A DNA stretch of 8,025 bases from Candidatus Desantisbacteria bacterium CG1_02_38_46. Its GTDB lineage: Bacteria > Desantisbacteria > UBA1551 > UBA1559. A program made the translations under genes and the position numbers. The notes under the pieces were generated by a model. That model searched no databases and was not told the origin of the DNA. It was given only the letters and a program-made list of their open reading frames with translations. Shown in pieces: positions 1 to 5,743 of the stretch (the first letter of the stretch is position 1; the number at the start of each line of letters is the position of its first letter). Location: positions 1 to 8,025 of the forward strand of contig MNUO01000114.1 of NCBI GenBank assembly GCA_001871015.1, in the 5' to 3' direction.

Positions 1-105
1 GTTTTGAGAATGAAATCCAAAATAGGATTGATGAGAGGTCAGGCATTTGTTGAAGGAAAACTTGTCGCAGAAGGTGATTTAATGTTTTCCATCGTTGAAC
101 CTTAA
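1..105 (+). CDS. fabZ: 3-hydroxyacyl-ACP dehydratase FabZ, C-terminal fragment
   Basis: The frame is open from the first base of the window to TAA at 103-105 and gives 34 residues. They contain MRGQAFVEGKLVAEGDLMFS, which matches the last two strands of FabZ hotdog-fold dehydratases, whose usual form is RG-A-VDGKLVAEAEL. FabZ removes water from 3-hydroxyacyl-ACP in cytosolic type II fatty acid synthesis. The catalytic His and Glu lie upstream, outside the window, so activity cannot be judged. The chain ends a few residues beyond the usual terminus. It could also be the C-terminal half of an LpxC-FabZ fusion, as some phyla have; this fragment cannot separate the two. The toxin-antitoxin pair starts 24 bases downstream. 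Confidence 0.72.
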   Translation, partial: VLRMKSKIGLMRGQAFVEGKLVAEGDLMFSIVEP

Positions 106-129
106 GAGGAAGTTAAAAAGGAGGCCGCG

Positions 130-324
130 GTGAGCAAGAAAGAGATGTTTTTAAGTGAGATTGAGCAGGTTCCAGAATCTGTTCTTGATGAGGTGTTAGA
201 TTTTGTTCATTTTCTGAAGACCAGGATAATAAAAGAAAGGTTTGACATTGCCATTGCAAGTGAATCGTCTCTCAAAAAAGATTGGTTAAAGCCAGAGGAA
301 GATGAAGCATGGCAAAATTTATAA
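130..324 (+). CDS. DUF2281-like antitoxin of a type II toxin-antitoxin pair
   Basis: A 64-residue acidic protein. The N-terminal part (about residues 9-32, with VPESVLDEVLDFVHFLK) resembles DUF2281 antitoxins, in which a short helix-rich domain carries a PxxxxxEVLDFIxFL pattern. The C-terminal tail (SLKKDWLKPEEDEAW) is the Trp- and acid-rich segment that in these antitoxins binds and blocks the toxin. The GTG start at 130 is chosen because AAGGAGG at 118-124 sits five bases upstream; the next in-frame ATG (residue 6) has no such site. The gene overlaps the downstream toxin by 16 bases, the usual coupled arrangement with antitoxin first. By family analogy it would autoregulate the operon, but I see no clear operator. 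The family call rests on pattern similarity only. Confidence 0.75.
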   Translation: MSKKEMFLSEIEQVPESVLDEVLDFVHFLKTRIIKERFDIAIASESSLKKDWLKPEEDEAWQNL

Positions 325-641
325 AAGGTGATGTCGTTGTTGTTCCTTTCCCTTTTTCGGACCTAACACAAGCCAAAAGGCGACCTGCTTTAGTTATCTC
401 AGCATTAGAGGGAGACGATGTAATTCTCTGTCAGATAACAAGCCAGACCATCAAAGACAATTATGCTATTCCTCTTGAGGATAAGGATTTTGAGAAGGGT
501 GGGTTAAGCCAGTCGAGCAACCTGAGACCTAACCGCATATTCACAGCAGACAGTCACATTGTTCTCTATAAAGTTGGCAATCTTACAGTAAAGAAGATTA
601 ATGAAGCTATTGAAAAGGTGGTTGAAATTATACGTGAATAA
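309..641 (+). CDS. MazF/PemK-family endoribonuclease toxin
   Basis: A 110-residue protein, the normal size for MazF/PemK toxins. These cut mRNA at short sequence motifs in the cytosol. The N-terminus has KGDVVVVPFPFSDL followed by KRRPALVIS (residues 23-31), the family signature. Arg25 fits the conserved catalytic Arg, and QITSQ (residues 42-46) supplies the conserved Thr/Ser position. A later RPNRIFTAD segment matches the usual RPDKIFT strand. The ATG at 309 has GAGGAAG at 296-302 inside the antitoxin gene, so translation is probably coupled. No frameshift or truncation is seen and the toxin looks intact. The pair sits between fabZ and ilvC as an accessory insertion in housekeeping genes. 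Confidence 0.87.
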   Translation: MAKFIKGDVVVVPFPFSDLTQAKRRPALVISALEGDDVILCQITSQTIKDNYAIPLEDKDFEKGGLSQSSNLRPNRIFTADSHIVLYKVGNLTVKKINEAIEKVVEIIRE

Positions 642-749
642 AAGATCTATACATATCTGCAACAGCGGATAACTTGAAGTATCGTAATACTCAATAATAT
701 TGCGATGGTTTAAAATATTAAATCAAAATTTTTAATTGAGGGGGCATAA

Positions 750-1745
750 ATGGTTAAAATCTATTATGATAAGGATGCTGATTTAAAGTTATTAAAAGGA
801 AAGAGAGTTGCAATAATAGGATATGGAATTCAGGGACATGCTCACGCACTATGTTTAAAAGATAGCGGCGTTGAAGTTCTGGCCAGCGATTTGAAAGGTT
901 CGCCAAATTGGAAAAAGGCTGAAGATGATGGATTTGAACCTCTATCAGCTGCGGATGCTGCAAAGGAAGCAGACTTTATATCGCTGTTAACTGAAGATAC
1001 AGTGCAGCCTAAGGTTTACAGGAATGAAATTTTATCAGGATTAAAAAAAGGCAAAACACTGCTTTTTGCGCACGGATTCAATATACATTTTAATCAGATT
1101 GTCCCGCCGAAAGATATTGATGTCATAATGGTAGCTCCTAAGGGTCCGGGAAGTCTTGTCCGTCAGATGTATATTGACAAAAAGGGTGTTCCCTGTCTGT
1201 TGGCTATTTATCAGGATTCTACGGGCAAAGCAAAACAAATAGGTCTTGCCTATGCCAGAGGTATAGGTGGAACAAAGGCCGGGGTTATAGAAACTACTTT
1301 CAAAGAGGAAACCGAGACTGACTTATTCGGTGAACAAACAGTTCTTTGCGGTGGAGTTAGCGCATTGATAAAAGCAGGCTTTGAAGTTCTTGTTGAGGCA
1401 GGATATGCTCCTGAAATGGCATATTTTGAATGCCTGCACGAGTTAAAATTGATTACAGATATGATTCAGGAGACAGGGATTACCGGAATGAGAGAAAGAG
1501 TCAGTGATACAGCAAAATTTGGAGATTTGACAAGGGGGCCCAGGATTATTACCCAGCAAACCAAAGATGAAATGAGAAAGATATTAAAAGAAGTTCAAAG
1601 CGGAGAATTTGCCCAGGAATGGATTTTAGAGAATCAGGCTAACCGCCCGGTCTTTAATGCCCTTTTGAAAAAGGATAAAGAACATCTTATCGAAAAGGTT
1701 GGTGAAAAATTGAGGTCAATGATGCCATGGATAAAGAAAAAGTAA
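750..1745 (+). CDS. ilvC: Ketol-acid reductoisomerase (IlvC), class I, with an unusual cofactor loop
   Basis: A 331-residue protein, the size of short class I KARI. It isomerises and reduces 2-acetolactate or 2-aceto-2-hydroxybutyrate to dihydroxy acids in valine, leucine and isoleucine synthesis. The N-terminal Rossmann domain has GYGIQG (residues 24-29). Catalytic and Mg-binding residues are present: His108 in AHGF, Lys131 in KGPG, Asp191 and Glu195 in ETDLFGEQ, Glu227 and Glu231 in ECLHELKLI, and Ser252. The loop after the second Rossmann strand reads SDLKGSPNW (46-54), where NADPH-type enzymes have GLRxGSxSW; the Arg is gone and an Asp appears at 47. NADH preference is inferred. ATG at 750 follows GAGGGGG (738-744). 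The 3' end overlaps leuA by 19 bases. No T-box or leader peptide is visible in the 108-base upstream gap. Confidence 0.97.
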   Translation: MVKIYYDKDADLKLLKGKRVAIIGYGIQGHAHALCLKDSGVEVLASDLKGSPNWKKAEDDGFEPLSAADAAKEADFISLLTEDTVQPKVYRNEILSGLKKGKTLLFAHGFNIHFNQIVPPKDIDVIMVAPKGPGSLVRQMYIDKKGVPCLLAIYQDSTGKAKQIGLAYARGIGGTKAGVIETTFKEETETDLFGEQTVLCGGVSALIKAGFEVLVEAGYAPEMAYFECLHELKLITDMIQETGITGMRERVSDTAKFGDLTRGPRIITQQTKDEMRKILKEVQSGEFAQEWILENQANRPVFNALLKKDKEHLIEKVGEKLRSMMPWIKKK

Positions 1746-3238
1746 TTATATTTGATACTACACTTCGGGATGGCGAACAATCACCAGGTGCAAGTTTGAA
1801 CATTGAGGAGAAAATTGAAATTGCCCAGCAGTTGAATCGGTTAAATGTTGATGTTATTGAAGCTGGTTTTCCCGCCTCATCCGCGGGCGAATTCGAGGCA
1901 GTAAGCTCCATCGCAAAGAAGATAAAGAACAAGATAATTGCCGGGCTTGCGAGAGTCACAAGGAAAGATATAGAGCAGGCCGGGATGGCATTAAAGGATG
2001 CGGCACATCCAAGAATTCATACCTTTATTGCCACTTCTCCAATACAGATGAAGTATAAACTCAAGATGGACGATGACGAAGTCCTTAGGTCAGCAGTGAA
2101 TGCAGTGAAATATGCTCGCAGGTTTAGTGATGATATTGAATTTTCTCCTGAGGATGCTACGAGGAGTAAGAAACAATTTCTGTATAGAATTATAGAGAAA
2201 GTAATAAATGCAGGCGCTACTGTAGTGAATATTCCAGATACAGTTGGTTACACCATACCTGAGGAATTTGCTTTGTTAATAAGAGATATCCGTAACAGTG
2301 TGCCCAATATAAATAAGATAGTTCTGAGCGTTCACTGTCATGATGATCTGGGACTTGCGGTAGCAAATTCTCTTGCGGCAGTGGTTAACGGTGCCAGACA
2401 GGTTGAATGTACAATTAATGGAATTGGTGAACGGGCAGGGAATGCATCTCTTGAAGAAATAGTTATGAGTATTAAAATAAGAAATGCTCTTTTCTCTGTA
2501 TACACTGGAATCAAAACCGAGGAGATTTATCGTACGAGTCGTCTTGTATCTACCCTTAGCGGAATCCCTGTTCAACCCAATAAGGCGATTGTAGGTAGAA
2601 ATGCTTTTGCACATGAGGCAGGTATTCATCAGGACGGAGTACTTAAGAAAAGAGCAACTTATGAAATAATTCCACCTCGCGTTATTGGTCTAAAGGGAAG
2701 TCGATTAATACTTGGTAAACACTCCGGGAGGCATGGATTCAAAAAAAGGTTAGAAGAACTCGGGCACAGATTAAGTTCACGGGACATGGGAAAAGCCTTT
2801 GTTCAGTTTAAAAAATTAGCAGACAAGAAAAAAGAAATATTTGATGAAGACATTGAAGCAATTGTAGAAGAGGGAATAGAAAAAATTCCACAGCTCTTTC
2901 GCCTTGAGTATATTCAAGTATCCACTGGAAATCAAACCATCCCAACTGCTACTGTAAAGATAAGTAAAAAAGGAAAGATTGTTCAGGAAGCCTCCTGTGG
3001 AGATGGACCTGTGGATGCTGTATACAGGGCAATAGACCGGATAACCAGAGTTCCAGTTAACCTTGTTGATTATTCTTTGAAAGCAGTTACGGGCGGCAAA
3101 GATGCAATGGGAGAGGTCAACATAAAGGTAGAAGATAAAAGAAAGCGGTTGTTTTCAGGTCGAGGTCTCAGTACTGATGTAATTGAAGCGAGTGCCCTTG
3201 CTTACATAAATGCCATCAACAAGTTCTTTAGAAAATGA
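1727..3238 (+). CDS. leuA: 2-isopropylmalate synthase (LeuA)
   Basis: A 503-residue protein that condenses acetyl-CoA with 2-oxoisovalerate, the first committed step of leucine synthesis. The N-terminal (beta/alpha)8 barrel begins with [14 protein letters not shown], with Arg14 and Asp15 at the active site. Metal ligands are Asp15 and His203/His205 in [21 protein letters not shown] follows, and the linker has [14 protein letters not shown], typical of LeuA rather than homocitrate synthase. The C-terminal regulatory domain (about 375-503) carries [14 protein letters not shown] and ends in [15 protein letters not shown], the leucine-feedback fold. Citramalate synthase is a possible alternative, but overall length and the linker motif favour LeuA. 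The start at 1727 lies within the end of ilvC, with GAGGT at 1712-1716 as a weak ribosome site, which suggests coupled translation with its pathway partner. Confidence 0.96.
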   Translation: MDKEKVIIFDTTLRDGEQSPGASLNIEEKIEIAQQLNRLNVDVIEAGFPASSAGEFEAVSSIAKKIKNKIIAGLARVTRKDIEQAGMALKDAAHPRIHTFIATSPIQMKYKLKMDDDEVLRSAVNAVKYARRFSDDIEFSPEDATRSKKQFLYRIIEKVINAGATVVNIPDTVGYTIPEEFALLIRDIRNSVPNINKIVLSVHCHDDLGLAVANSLAAVVNGARQVECTINGIGERAGNASLEEIVMSIKIRNALFSVYTGIKTEEIYRTSRLVSTLSGIPVQPNKAIVGRNAFAHEAGIHQDGVLKKRATYEIIPPRVIGLKGSRLILGKHSGRHGFKKRLEELGHRLSSRDMGKAFVQFKKLADKKKEIFDEDIEAIVEEGIEKIPQLFRLEYIQVSTGNQTIPTATVKISKKGKIVQEASCGDGPVDAVYRAIDRITRVPVNLVDYSLKAVTGGKDAMGEVNIKVEDKRKRLFSGRGLSTDVIEASALAYINAINKFFRK

Positions 3239-3504
3239 AGGGAAAATTTAAAACTTTCTTGAAATTGGGAATTTTATTTACTATTGCTTGCTGTATTATA
3301 TTAACACCGGGTTATTTGAAAGTCAGGAGTTTAAAGAAGGAAATTTCACAGATTCAAGAAGAGATAAAACGTCTGCAAAAGGAGAATGAAAGTCTGCAAA
3401 TAGAAATTGAAAAACTTGAAAACGACCCTTTTACCATTGAGAAGAAAGCGCGTGAAAAATTAGGTATGATAAAAGAAGGTGAGTTTAAATTTAGATTCGA
3501 GTAG
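3235..3504 (+). CDS. FtsB/DivIC-family septum formation initiator
   Basis: An 89-residue bitopic membrane protein. A short basic N-terminus (MKGKFK) is followed by one hydrophobic segment (about residues 10-28), a heptad-rich coiled coil (about 31-62), and the family signature LENDPFTIEKKAREKLGMIKEGE. FtsB/DivIC proteins link FtsL and FtsQ/DivIB in the division complex at the cytoplasmic membrane. Length and layout fit the family fully. The ATG overlaps the leuA stop as ATGA (3235-3238), so it is translated from the leucine operon message. That linkage is unusual, because the family is more often found beside eno or other housekeeping genes. I cannot decide between FtsB and DivIC naming, so no symbol is given. 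Confidence 0.92.
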   Translation: MKGKFKTFLKLGILFTIACCIILTPGYLKVRSLKKEISQIQEEIKRLQKENESLQIEIEKLENDPFTIEKKAREKLGMIKEGEFKFRFE

Positions 3505-3507
3505 TAG

Positions 3508-3529
3508 GGGGTCAGGTCGACCTGACCCC
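3508..3529 (+). repeat. 22-bp perfect palindrome between the ftsB-like gene and tRNA-Val
   Basis: The half-site is GGGGTCAGGTC and the other half is its exact complement, centred on GTCGAC with no spacer. It begins three bases after the ftsB-like stop and ends four bases before the tRNA acceptor stem. In RNA it would form a strong hairpin of about nine pairs around a four-base loop. No T-run follows, so it is not a standard terminator. The ends GGGGTC/GACCCC resemble those of the larger inverted repeat at 4877-4950 (GGGGAC/GTCCCC), so the two may belong to related REP-like families. That link is inference. Confidence 0.85.
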
Positions 3530-3533
3530 ATGT

Positions 3534-3608
3534 GGGTGGATAGCTCAGCGGTAGAGCATCGCCCTTACAAGGCGGGGGTCATCCGTTCAAATCGGATTCC
3601 ACCCACCA
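3534..3608 (+). tRNA. tRNA-Val (anticodon UAC), CCA encoded
   Basis: A full 75-base cloverleaf. The acceptor stem is GGGTGGA (3534-3540) with TCCACCC (3598-3604). The D arm is GCTC/GAGC around AGCGGTA. The anticodon stem is TCGCC/GGCGG (3559-3563, 3571-3575; the first pair is T-G) with loop CTTACAA, so the anticodon is TAC, reading GUA valine codons. The variable loop is GGGTC, and the T arm is ATCCG/CGGAT with loop TTCAAAT. The discriminator is A3605 and CCA is encoded at 3606-3608. All stems pair without mismatch. The last part of the tRNA, plus two more bases, is repeated 150 bases downstream. Confidence 0.97.
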
Positions 3609-3610
3609 TC

Positions 3611-3739
3611 TTTCTTACTAACGATTTGAAGGGGTTATAGGGGAAAGGTTTCCCCTATGTAGTAGAGGGGGTGACAGTCCCGATTGAAAATCGGGACGCC
3701 ATAGGGGGTGTAAACCCCATATGGGGAGCGAAAGCGACG
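3611..3739 (+). other. Hairpin-rich 129-bp segment bounded by the tRNA-Val tail repeat
   Basis: This segment lies exactly between the two copies of the tRNA 3' end. It contains three hairpins in a row. The first is ATAGGGGAAA (3637-3646) with TTTCCCCTAT (3649-3658). The second is GTCCCGATT (3677-3685) with AATCGGGAC (3689-3697), loop GAA. The third is GGGGT (3705-3709) with ACCCC (3714-3718), which competes with the palindrome CCCCATATGGGG (3715-3726). None is followed by a T-run. An open frame through it from GTG 3671 joins the zinc-ribbon gene but looks spurious. It could be a minimal tRNA-targeted mobile element, a deletion remnant of one, or a structured RNA co-transcribed with the tRNA. 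Confidence 0.6.
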
Positions 3740-3760
3740 AATCGGATTCCACCCACCATC
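3740..3760 (+). repeat. Duplicate of the tRNA-Val 3' end (att-like direct repeat)
   Basis: These 21 bases are identical to 3590-3610, which cover part of the T loop, the T stem, the 3' acceptor strand, CCA and two bases beyond it. The copies start 150 bases apart in direct orientation. The 5' partners of the stems are not duplicated, so this is not a second tRNA. A duplicated tRNA 3' end is the mark left by site-specific integration into a tRNA gene, but no integrase is present in the 129-bp interval. Tandem duplication is the alternative. The repeat ends 12 bases before the ATG of the next gene. Confidence 0.85.
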
Positions 3761-3772
3761 GGGCTTTTTAAG

Positions 3773-4483
3773 ATGAACGAACAACTACAATTACTCATTA
3801 ATTTGCAGAAGATAGATTCTCAGATAAGAAGCGAAGAGAAATTGATAAAGGAAATTACTGAGAAAATAAATCGCTTCGAAGAGGAAATTAAATTTAAAGA
3901 GGGTGAGCTCAAAGAAGAAAAAGATGAATTGACCGCCAGGGAAAGAGAATTGAGGAGTAAAGAAAGAAGTTTAGAGGATGCAAATCTTCATCTTCAGAGA
4001 TGTAGAGATAGGGTGTATATGGTAAAGAGTAATAAAGAACTTGCGGCGATAGATGAGGAAATTGAAAAGGTCAAAAAGGAAAAATCATTACTTGAAGATG
4101 AAAATTTAGTTTTGATGGAGGCAATCGAGGAACTAAGTCCACGAATAAAGGCGAAGGAAAAAAGTCTGGAGGAAGAAAAGAAAAAATTATCAGAGGAAAA
4201 GGGAAATTGCGAGGGGGTTTTGAAGCAAGCCAACGAGAAACTCAGTCTTTTTTTAAAACACCGAGAAGAAGCGATAGGGAAAATAGACCGTGTTCTTCTA
4301 TCTGAATATCAGAAGCTGTACAAAAACAGAGGTGGTTTTGCTGTGGTTGCAATGGAAAATGATGTCTGCCAGAGTTGCAACATGACAATTTCTGCCCAGC
4401 TGAGAAATAAAATTAAGAAAAATGAAGAAATAATCCGATGTGAAAATTGTGCAAGGATTCTTTATCATCCTGGAGAAAAATGA
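3773..4483 (+). CDS. Coiled-coil protein with C-terminal C4 zinc ribbon (DUF164 family)
   Basis: A 236-residue protein. Residues from about 5 to 175 are a charged, heptad-rich antiparallel coiled coil dominated by Glu and Lys, including KSNKELAAIDEEIEKVKKEK, a well-conserved stretch of the family. The C-terminal zinc ribbon has Cys199, Cys202, Cys223 and Cys226 (CQSC...CENC), followed by RILYHP. Members are widespread in bacteria, often beside Nif3-like or RNase H genes; suggested roles are nucleic-acid binding or trafficking and are not settled. I choose ATG 3773 because family proteins begin with a short MNEQLxxLINLQKID stretch and because the upstream extension to GTG 3671 would be translated from repeat DNA. 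There is no clear ribosome site before it, perhaps because the repeat replaced the upstream sequence. It overlaps the RNase HI gene as ATGA. Confidence 0.9.
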   Translation: MNEQLQLLINLQKIDSQIRSEEKLIKEITEKINRFEEEIKFKEGELKEEKDELTARERELRSKERSLEDANLHLQRCRDRVYMVKSNKELAAIDEEIEKVKKEKSLLEDENLVLMEAIEELSPRIKAKEKSLEEEKKKLSEEKGNCEGVLKQANEKLSLFLKHREEAIGKIDRVLLSEYQKLYKNRGGFAVVAMENDVCQSCNMTISAQLRNKIKKNEEIIRCENCARILYHPGEK

Positions 4484-4905
4484 GCAAAACTAAAATTTAC
4501 ATCGATGGAGCATGCATTGGTAATCCTGGTAAATCTGGCGCAGGAGTAGTTTTTTACAATGAAAAAGGACAACAGCTCTGTGAGCTGAGCCATTATTTAG
4601 GAGAAGCTACAAATAATATTGCTGAATATCAATCTTTAATATTGGCACTTAAGAAAGCGATGGAAATTGGGCTTGATAACCTGTTCATTTATACTGACAG
4701 CGAATTGATTGCACGTCAGATTAATGGATTTTATAAAGTAAGGGATAAAAAACTCAAGCTTCTCTATAAGAAAGCCATGGAGTTACTTACCAATTTCAAG
4801 AGCGTCAGGGTTCGTCATATCAGCAGGGACGAAAATAAATATGCAGACAGGTTAGCTATGCAAGCTGTGAAAAAAGAAAAAGGGGACGCTTCTATTTTTG
4901 CATAA
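4480..4905 (+). CDS. rnhA: Ribonuclease HI, short form, with repeat-derived C-terminus
   Basis: A 141-residue RNase H-fold protein that cuts the RNA strand of RNA-DNA hybrids. The four acidic catalytic residues are visible: Asp9 in YIDGACIGNPG, Glu49 in NIAEYQSL, Asp73 in YTDSELI and Asp123 in DENKYADRLA. The conserved His before the last motif (VRHISRDEN) is present. It lacks the basic handle of E. coli RNase HI, like the compact Bacillus/archaeal-type members. The start at 4480 overlaps the zinc-ribbon stop (ATGA). The last eight residues, KGDASIFA, and the context of the stop codon come from the left arm of the inverted repeat at 4877-4950, so the native end of the gene was replaced. The catalytic core is complete and the enzyme is probably active. 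Confidence 0.93.
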   Translation: MSKTKIYIDGACIGNPGKSGAGVVFYNEKGQQLCELSHYLGEATNNIAEYQSLILALKKAMEIGLDNLFIYTDSELIARQINGFYKVRDKKLKLLYKKAMELLTNFKSVRVRHISRDENKYADRLAMQAVKKEKGDASIFA

Positions 4906-4950
4906 TAAAATATAGAAGCAGTAGAATAAAAATAGAAGCGTCCCCTTTTT
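4877..4950 (+). repeat. 74-bp element with perfect 23-bp inverted arms; possible bidirectional terminator
   Basis: The left arm (4877-4899) starts AAAAAGGGGACGCTTC and the right arm (4928-4950) is its exact complement, ending GAAGCGTCCCCTTTTT. The 28-base centre holds a further partial copy, ATAGAAGC at 4912-4919. With A5 at one end and T5 at the other, the stem could end transcription in both directions, closing the zinc-ribbon/RNase HI operon. A weak promoter-like pair, TTGCAT (4898-4903) and TAGAAT (4922-4927) with an 18-base gap, lies in the centre and could serve rnpB. The design (short, palindromic, at gene ends) recalls REP/RAYT-associated or MITE-like repeats. No transposase is present here, and family membership is inference. 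Confidence 0.85.
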
Positions 4951-5375
4951 GGGGGCAGGTAGGTGATCGCTCGCCATTGGAGAGAGGAAAGTCCGGGTTC
5001 CAAAGAGCAGGGTGCCCTGAGCAATCAGGGGGTCCGCCACTAATTATTGGTGGACACGGAAAGTGCCACAGAAAATATACAGCCCCCCCTTCTTGCTGTT
5101 CTCCCCCTTCTTGCTTTCGCAAGAAAGCAGGGGGATGAAGCAAGAAAGCAGGGGGGTAAAGGTGAAAAGGTGAGGTAAGAGCTTACCGTTCCGATGGCGA
5201 CATCGGAAGCATGGTAAACCCCATCCGGAACAAGGCCAAATAGAGGACCCAAAACTGCTCGTTTTTCCGCCTATCTTTTTGGCGGAGGTCCCGGGTAGGC
5301 CGCTTAGAGAAATGATCGCCATCTCGATTCCTTCAACGGAATCGGGGCCACAGAACCCGGCTTATGCCTGCTCCC
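4951..5375 (+). ncRNA. rnpB: RNase P RNA, bacterial type A
   Basis: The catalytic RNA that matures tRNA 5' ends. Universal core blocks are present in order: GAGGAAAGTCCGGG (4984-4997), ACAGAAAATATAC (5068-5080), GAGGTAAGAGCTTACC (5172-5187), GGCCAAATAGAGGACCC (5234-5250), GGGTAGGC (5293-5300) and ACAGAACCCGGCTTA (5350-5364). P1 pairs 4951-4960 with 5366-5375. Helices readable by eye include P8 (CCCTGA/TCAGGG with a GCAA loop, 5015-5030), P9 (5033-5039 with 5048-5054), P13 (CCGATG/CATCGG with a GCGA loop, 5191-5206) and P18 (GATTCC/GGAATC, 5326-5343). GGT at 5294-5296 is the usual partner of the tRNA CCA. P12 is greatly enlarged by internal repeats. The 5' end touches the inverted repeat directly, and yajC follows after 25 bases. 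Confidence 0.97.
5083..5156 (+). repeat. Enlarged P12 helix made of a nested duplicated hairpin
   Basis: In the P12 position of rnpB, one hairpin module occurs inside another copy of itself. Outer copy: C7 (5083-5089), TTCTTGCT (5090-5097), AGCAAGAA (5139-5146), unpaired AGCA (5147-5150), G6 (5151-5156). Inner copy: C5 (5103-5107), TTCTTGC (5108-5114), loop TTTC, GCAAGAA (5119-5125), unpaired AGCA (5126-5129), G5 (5130-5134). Both have the same one-sided AGCA bulge. The left segments repeat at an 18-base shift and the right segments at a 21-base shift. E. coli P12 is about 28 bases, against 74 here. Repeat growth in P12 is known in cyanobacterial RNase P RNA, so the site tolerates insertions. 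Confidence 0.85.
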
Positions 5376-5400
5376 TAAAAAAATAAGAAAAGGGGGAAAT

Positions 5401-5730
5401 ATGCCAGAACCAACTGCAACACCAAGTGCTGGAATGGGGTTGATAGGTTTTTTACCTTTTATACTCATCATCCTGATTTTCTATTTTATACTTATCAGAC
5501 CTCAGGTAAAAAAAGAAAAAGAATTAGAGAAAATGAGAGAAAACCTGAAGAAGGGCGATAATGTTATAATAGCCGGAGGCATCTGTGGTTCAATACTTGA
5601 TTTCAGGGGAGACAGGGTTATTCTGAAGGTAGATGATAATACAAAATTAACTGTGCTGAGAAGTTCCATTTCTTTCGTACAGACAACATCTGCAACTCCA
5701 GGAGAATTAACACAGAAGAAGGGATTTTAA
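5401..5730 (+). CDS. yajC: Preprotein translocase subunit YajC
   Basis: A 109-residue single-span membrane protein. The N-terminus (PEPTATPSAGMG) leads into a hydrophobic span at about residues 12-33, then IRPQVKKEKELEKMRENLKKGDNVIIAGG, the YajC family signature. A short beta-rich cytosolic domain follows, with VILKVDDNTKLTVLRSSI. YajC associates with SecDF and SecYEG in protein export. Length is normal. The ATG at 5401 has AGGGGG at 5391-5396. In most bacteria secD and secF follow yajC, but here the next genes are a small ORF and a sugar isomerase, so the Sec partners must be elsewhere. It lies 25 bases after rnpB with no obvious terminator between them, so the two may share transcription. 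Confidence 0.96.
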   Translation: MPEPTATPSAGMGLIGFLPFILIILIFYFILIRPQVKKEKELEKMRENLKKGDNVIIAGGICGSILDFRGDRVILKVDDNTKLTVLRSSISFVQTTSATPGELTQKKGF

Positions 5731-5743
5731 TAAAGGGTTTGCT

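Noticed and set aside
642-749. T-box, riboswitch or leader-peptide attenuator before ilvC
   Set aside because: The 108-base gap has only a small AGTAT/ATACT hairpin, no T-box sequence, no Val/Leu/Ile-rich leader ORF and no terminator stem with a T-run. TTGAAG (674-679) and TAATAT (695-700) have a 15-base gap, too weak to call a promoter.
2276-2629. Reverse-strand 117-codon frame inside leuA
   Set aside because: It lies opposite the conserved metal-binding and linker region of LeuA and shows no protein-family pattern.
3671-3772. GTG-started 34-residue N-terminal extension of the zinc-ribbon protein
   Set aside because: It is translated from the hairpin insert and duplicated tRNA tail; the family normally starts at the MNEQLQLLINLQ segment (ATG 3773).
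4447-4479. Upstream GTG start for RNase HI
   Set aside because: It would lie inside the zinc-ribbon motif of the preceding gene; ATG 4480 gives a family-typical N-terminus and an ATGA overlap.
5083-5156. CRISPR-like repeat array
   Set aside because: The repeats are nested complementary arms of one RNA helix in rnpB, with no regular spacers.
4815-5322. Several reverse-strand open frames of 60-92 codons
   Set aside because: They run through the rnpB RNA gene and the inverted repeat; Pro/Ser/Cys-rich composition and absence of family motifs mark them as chance frames.
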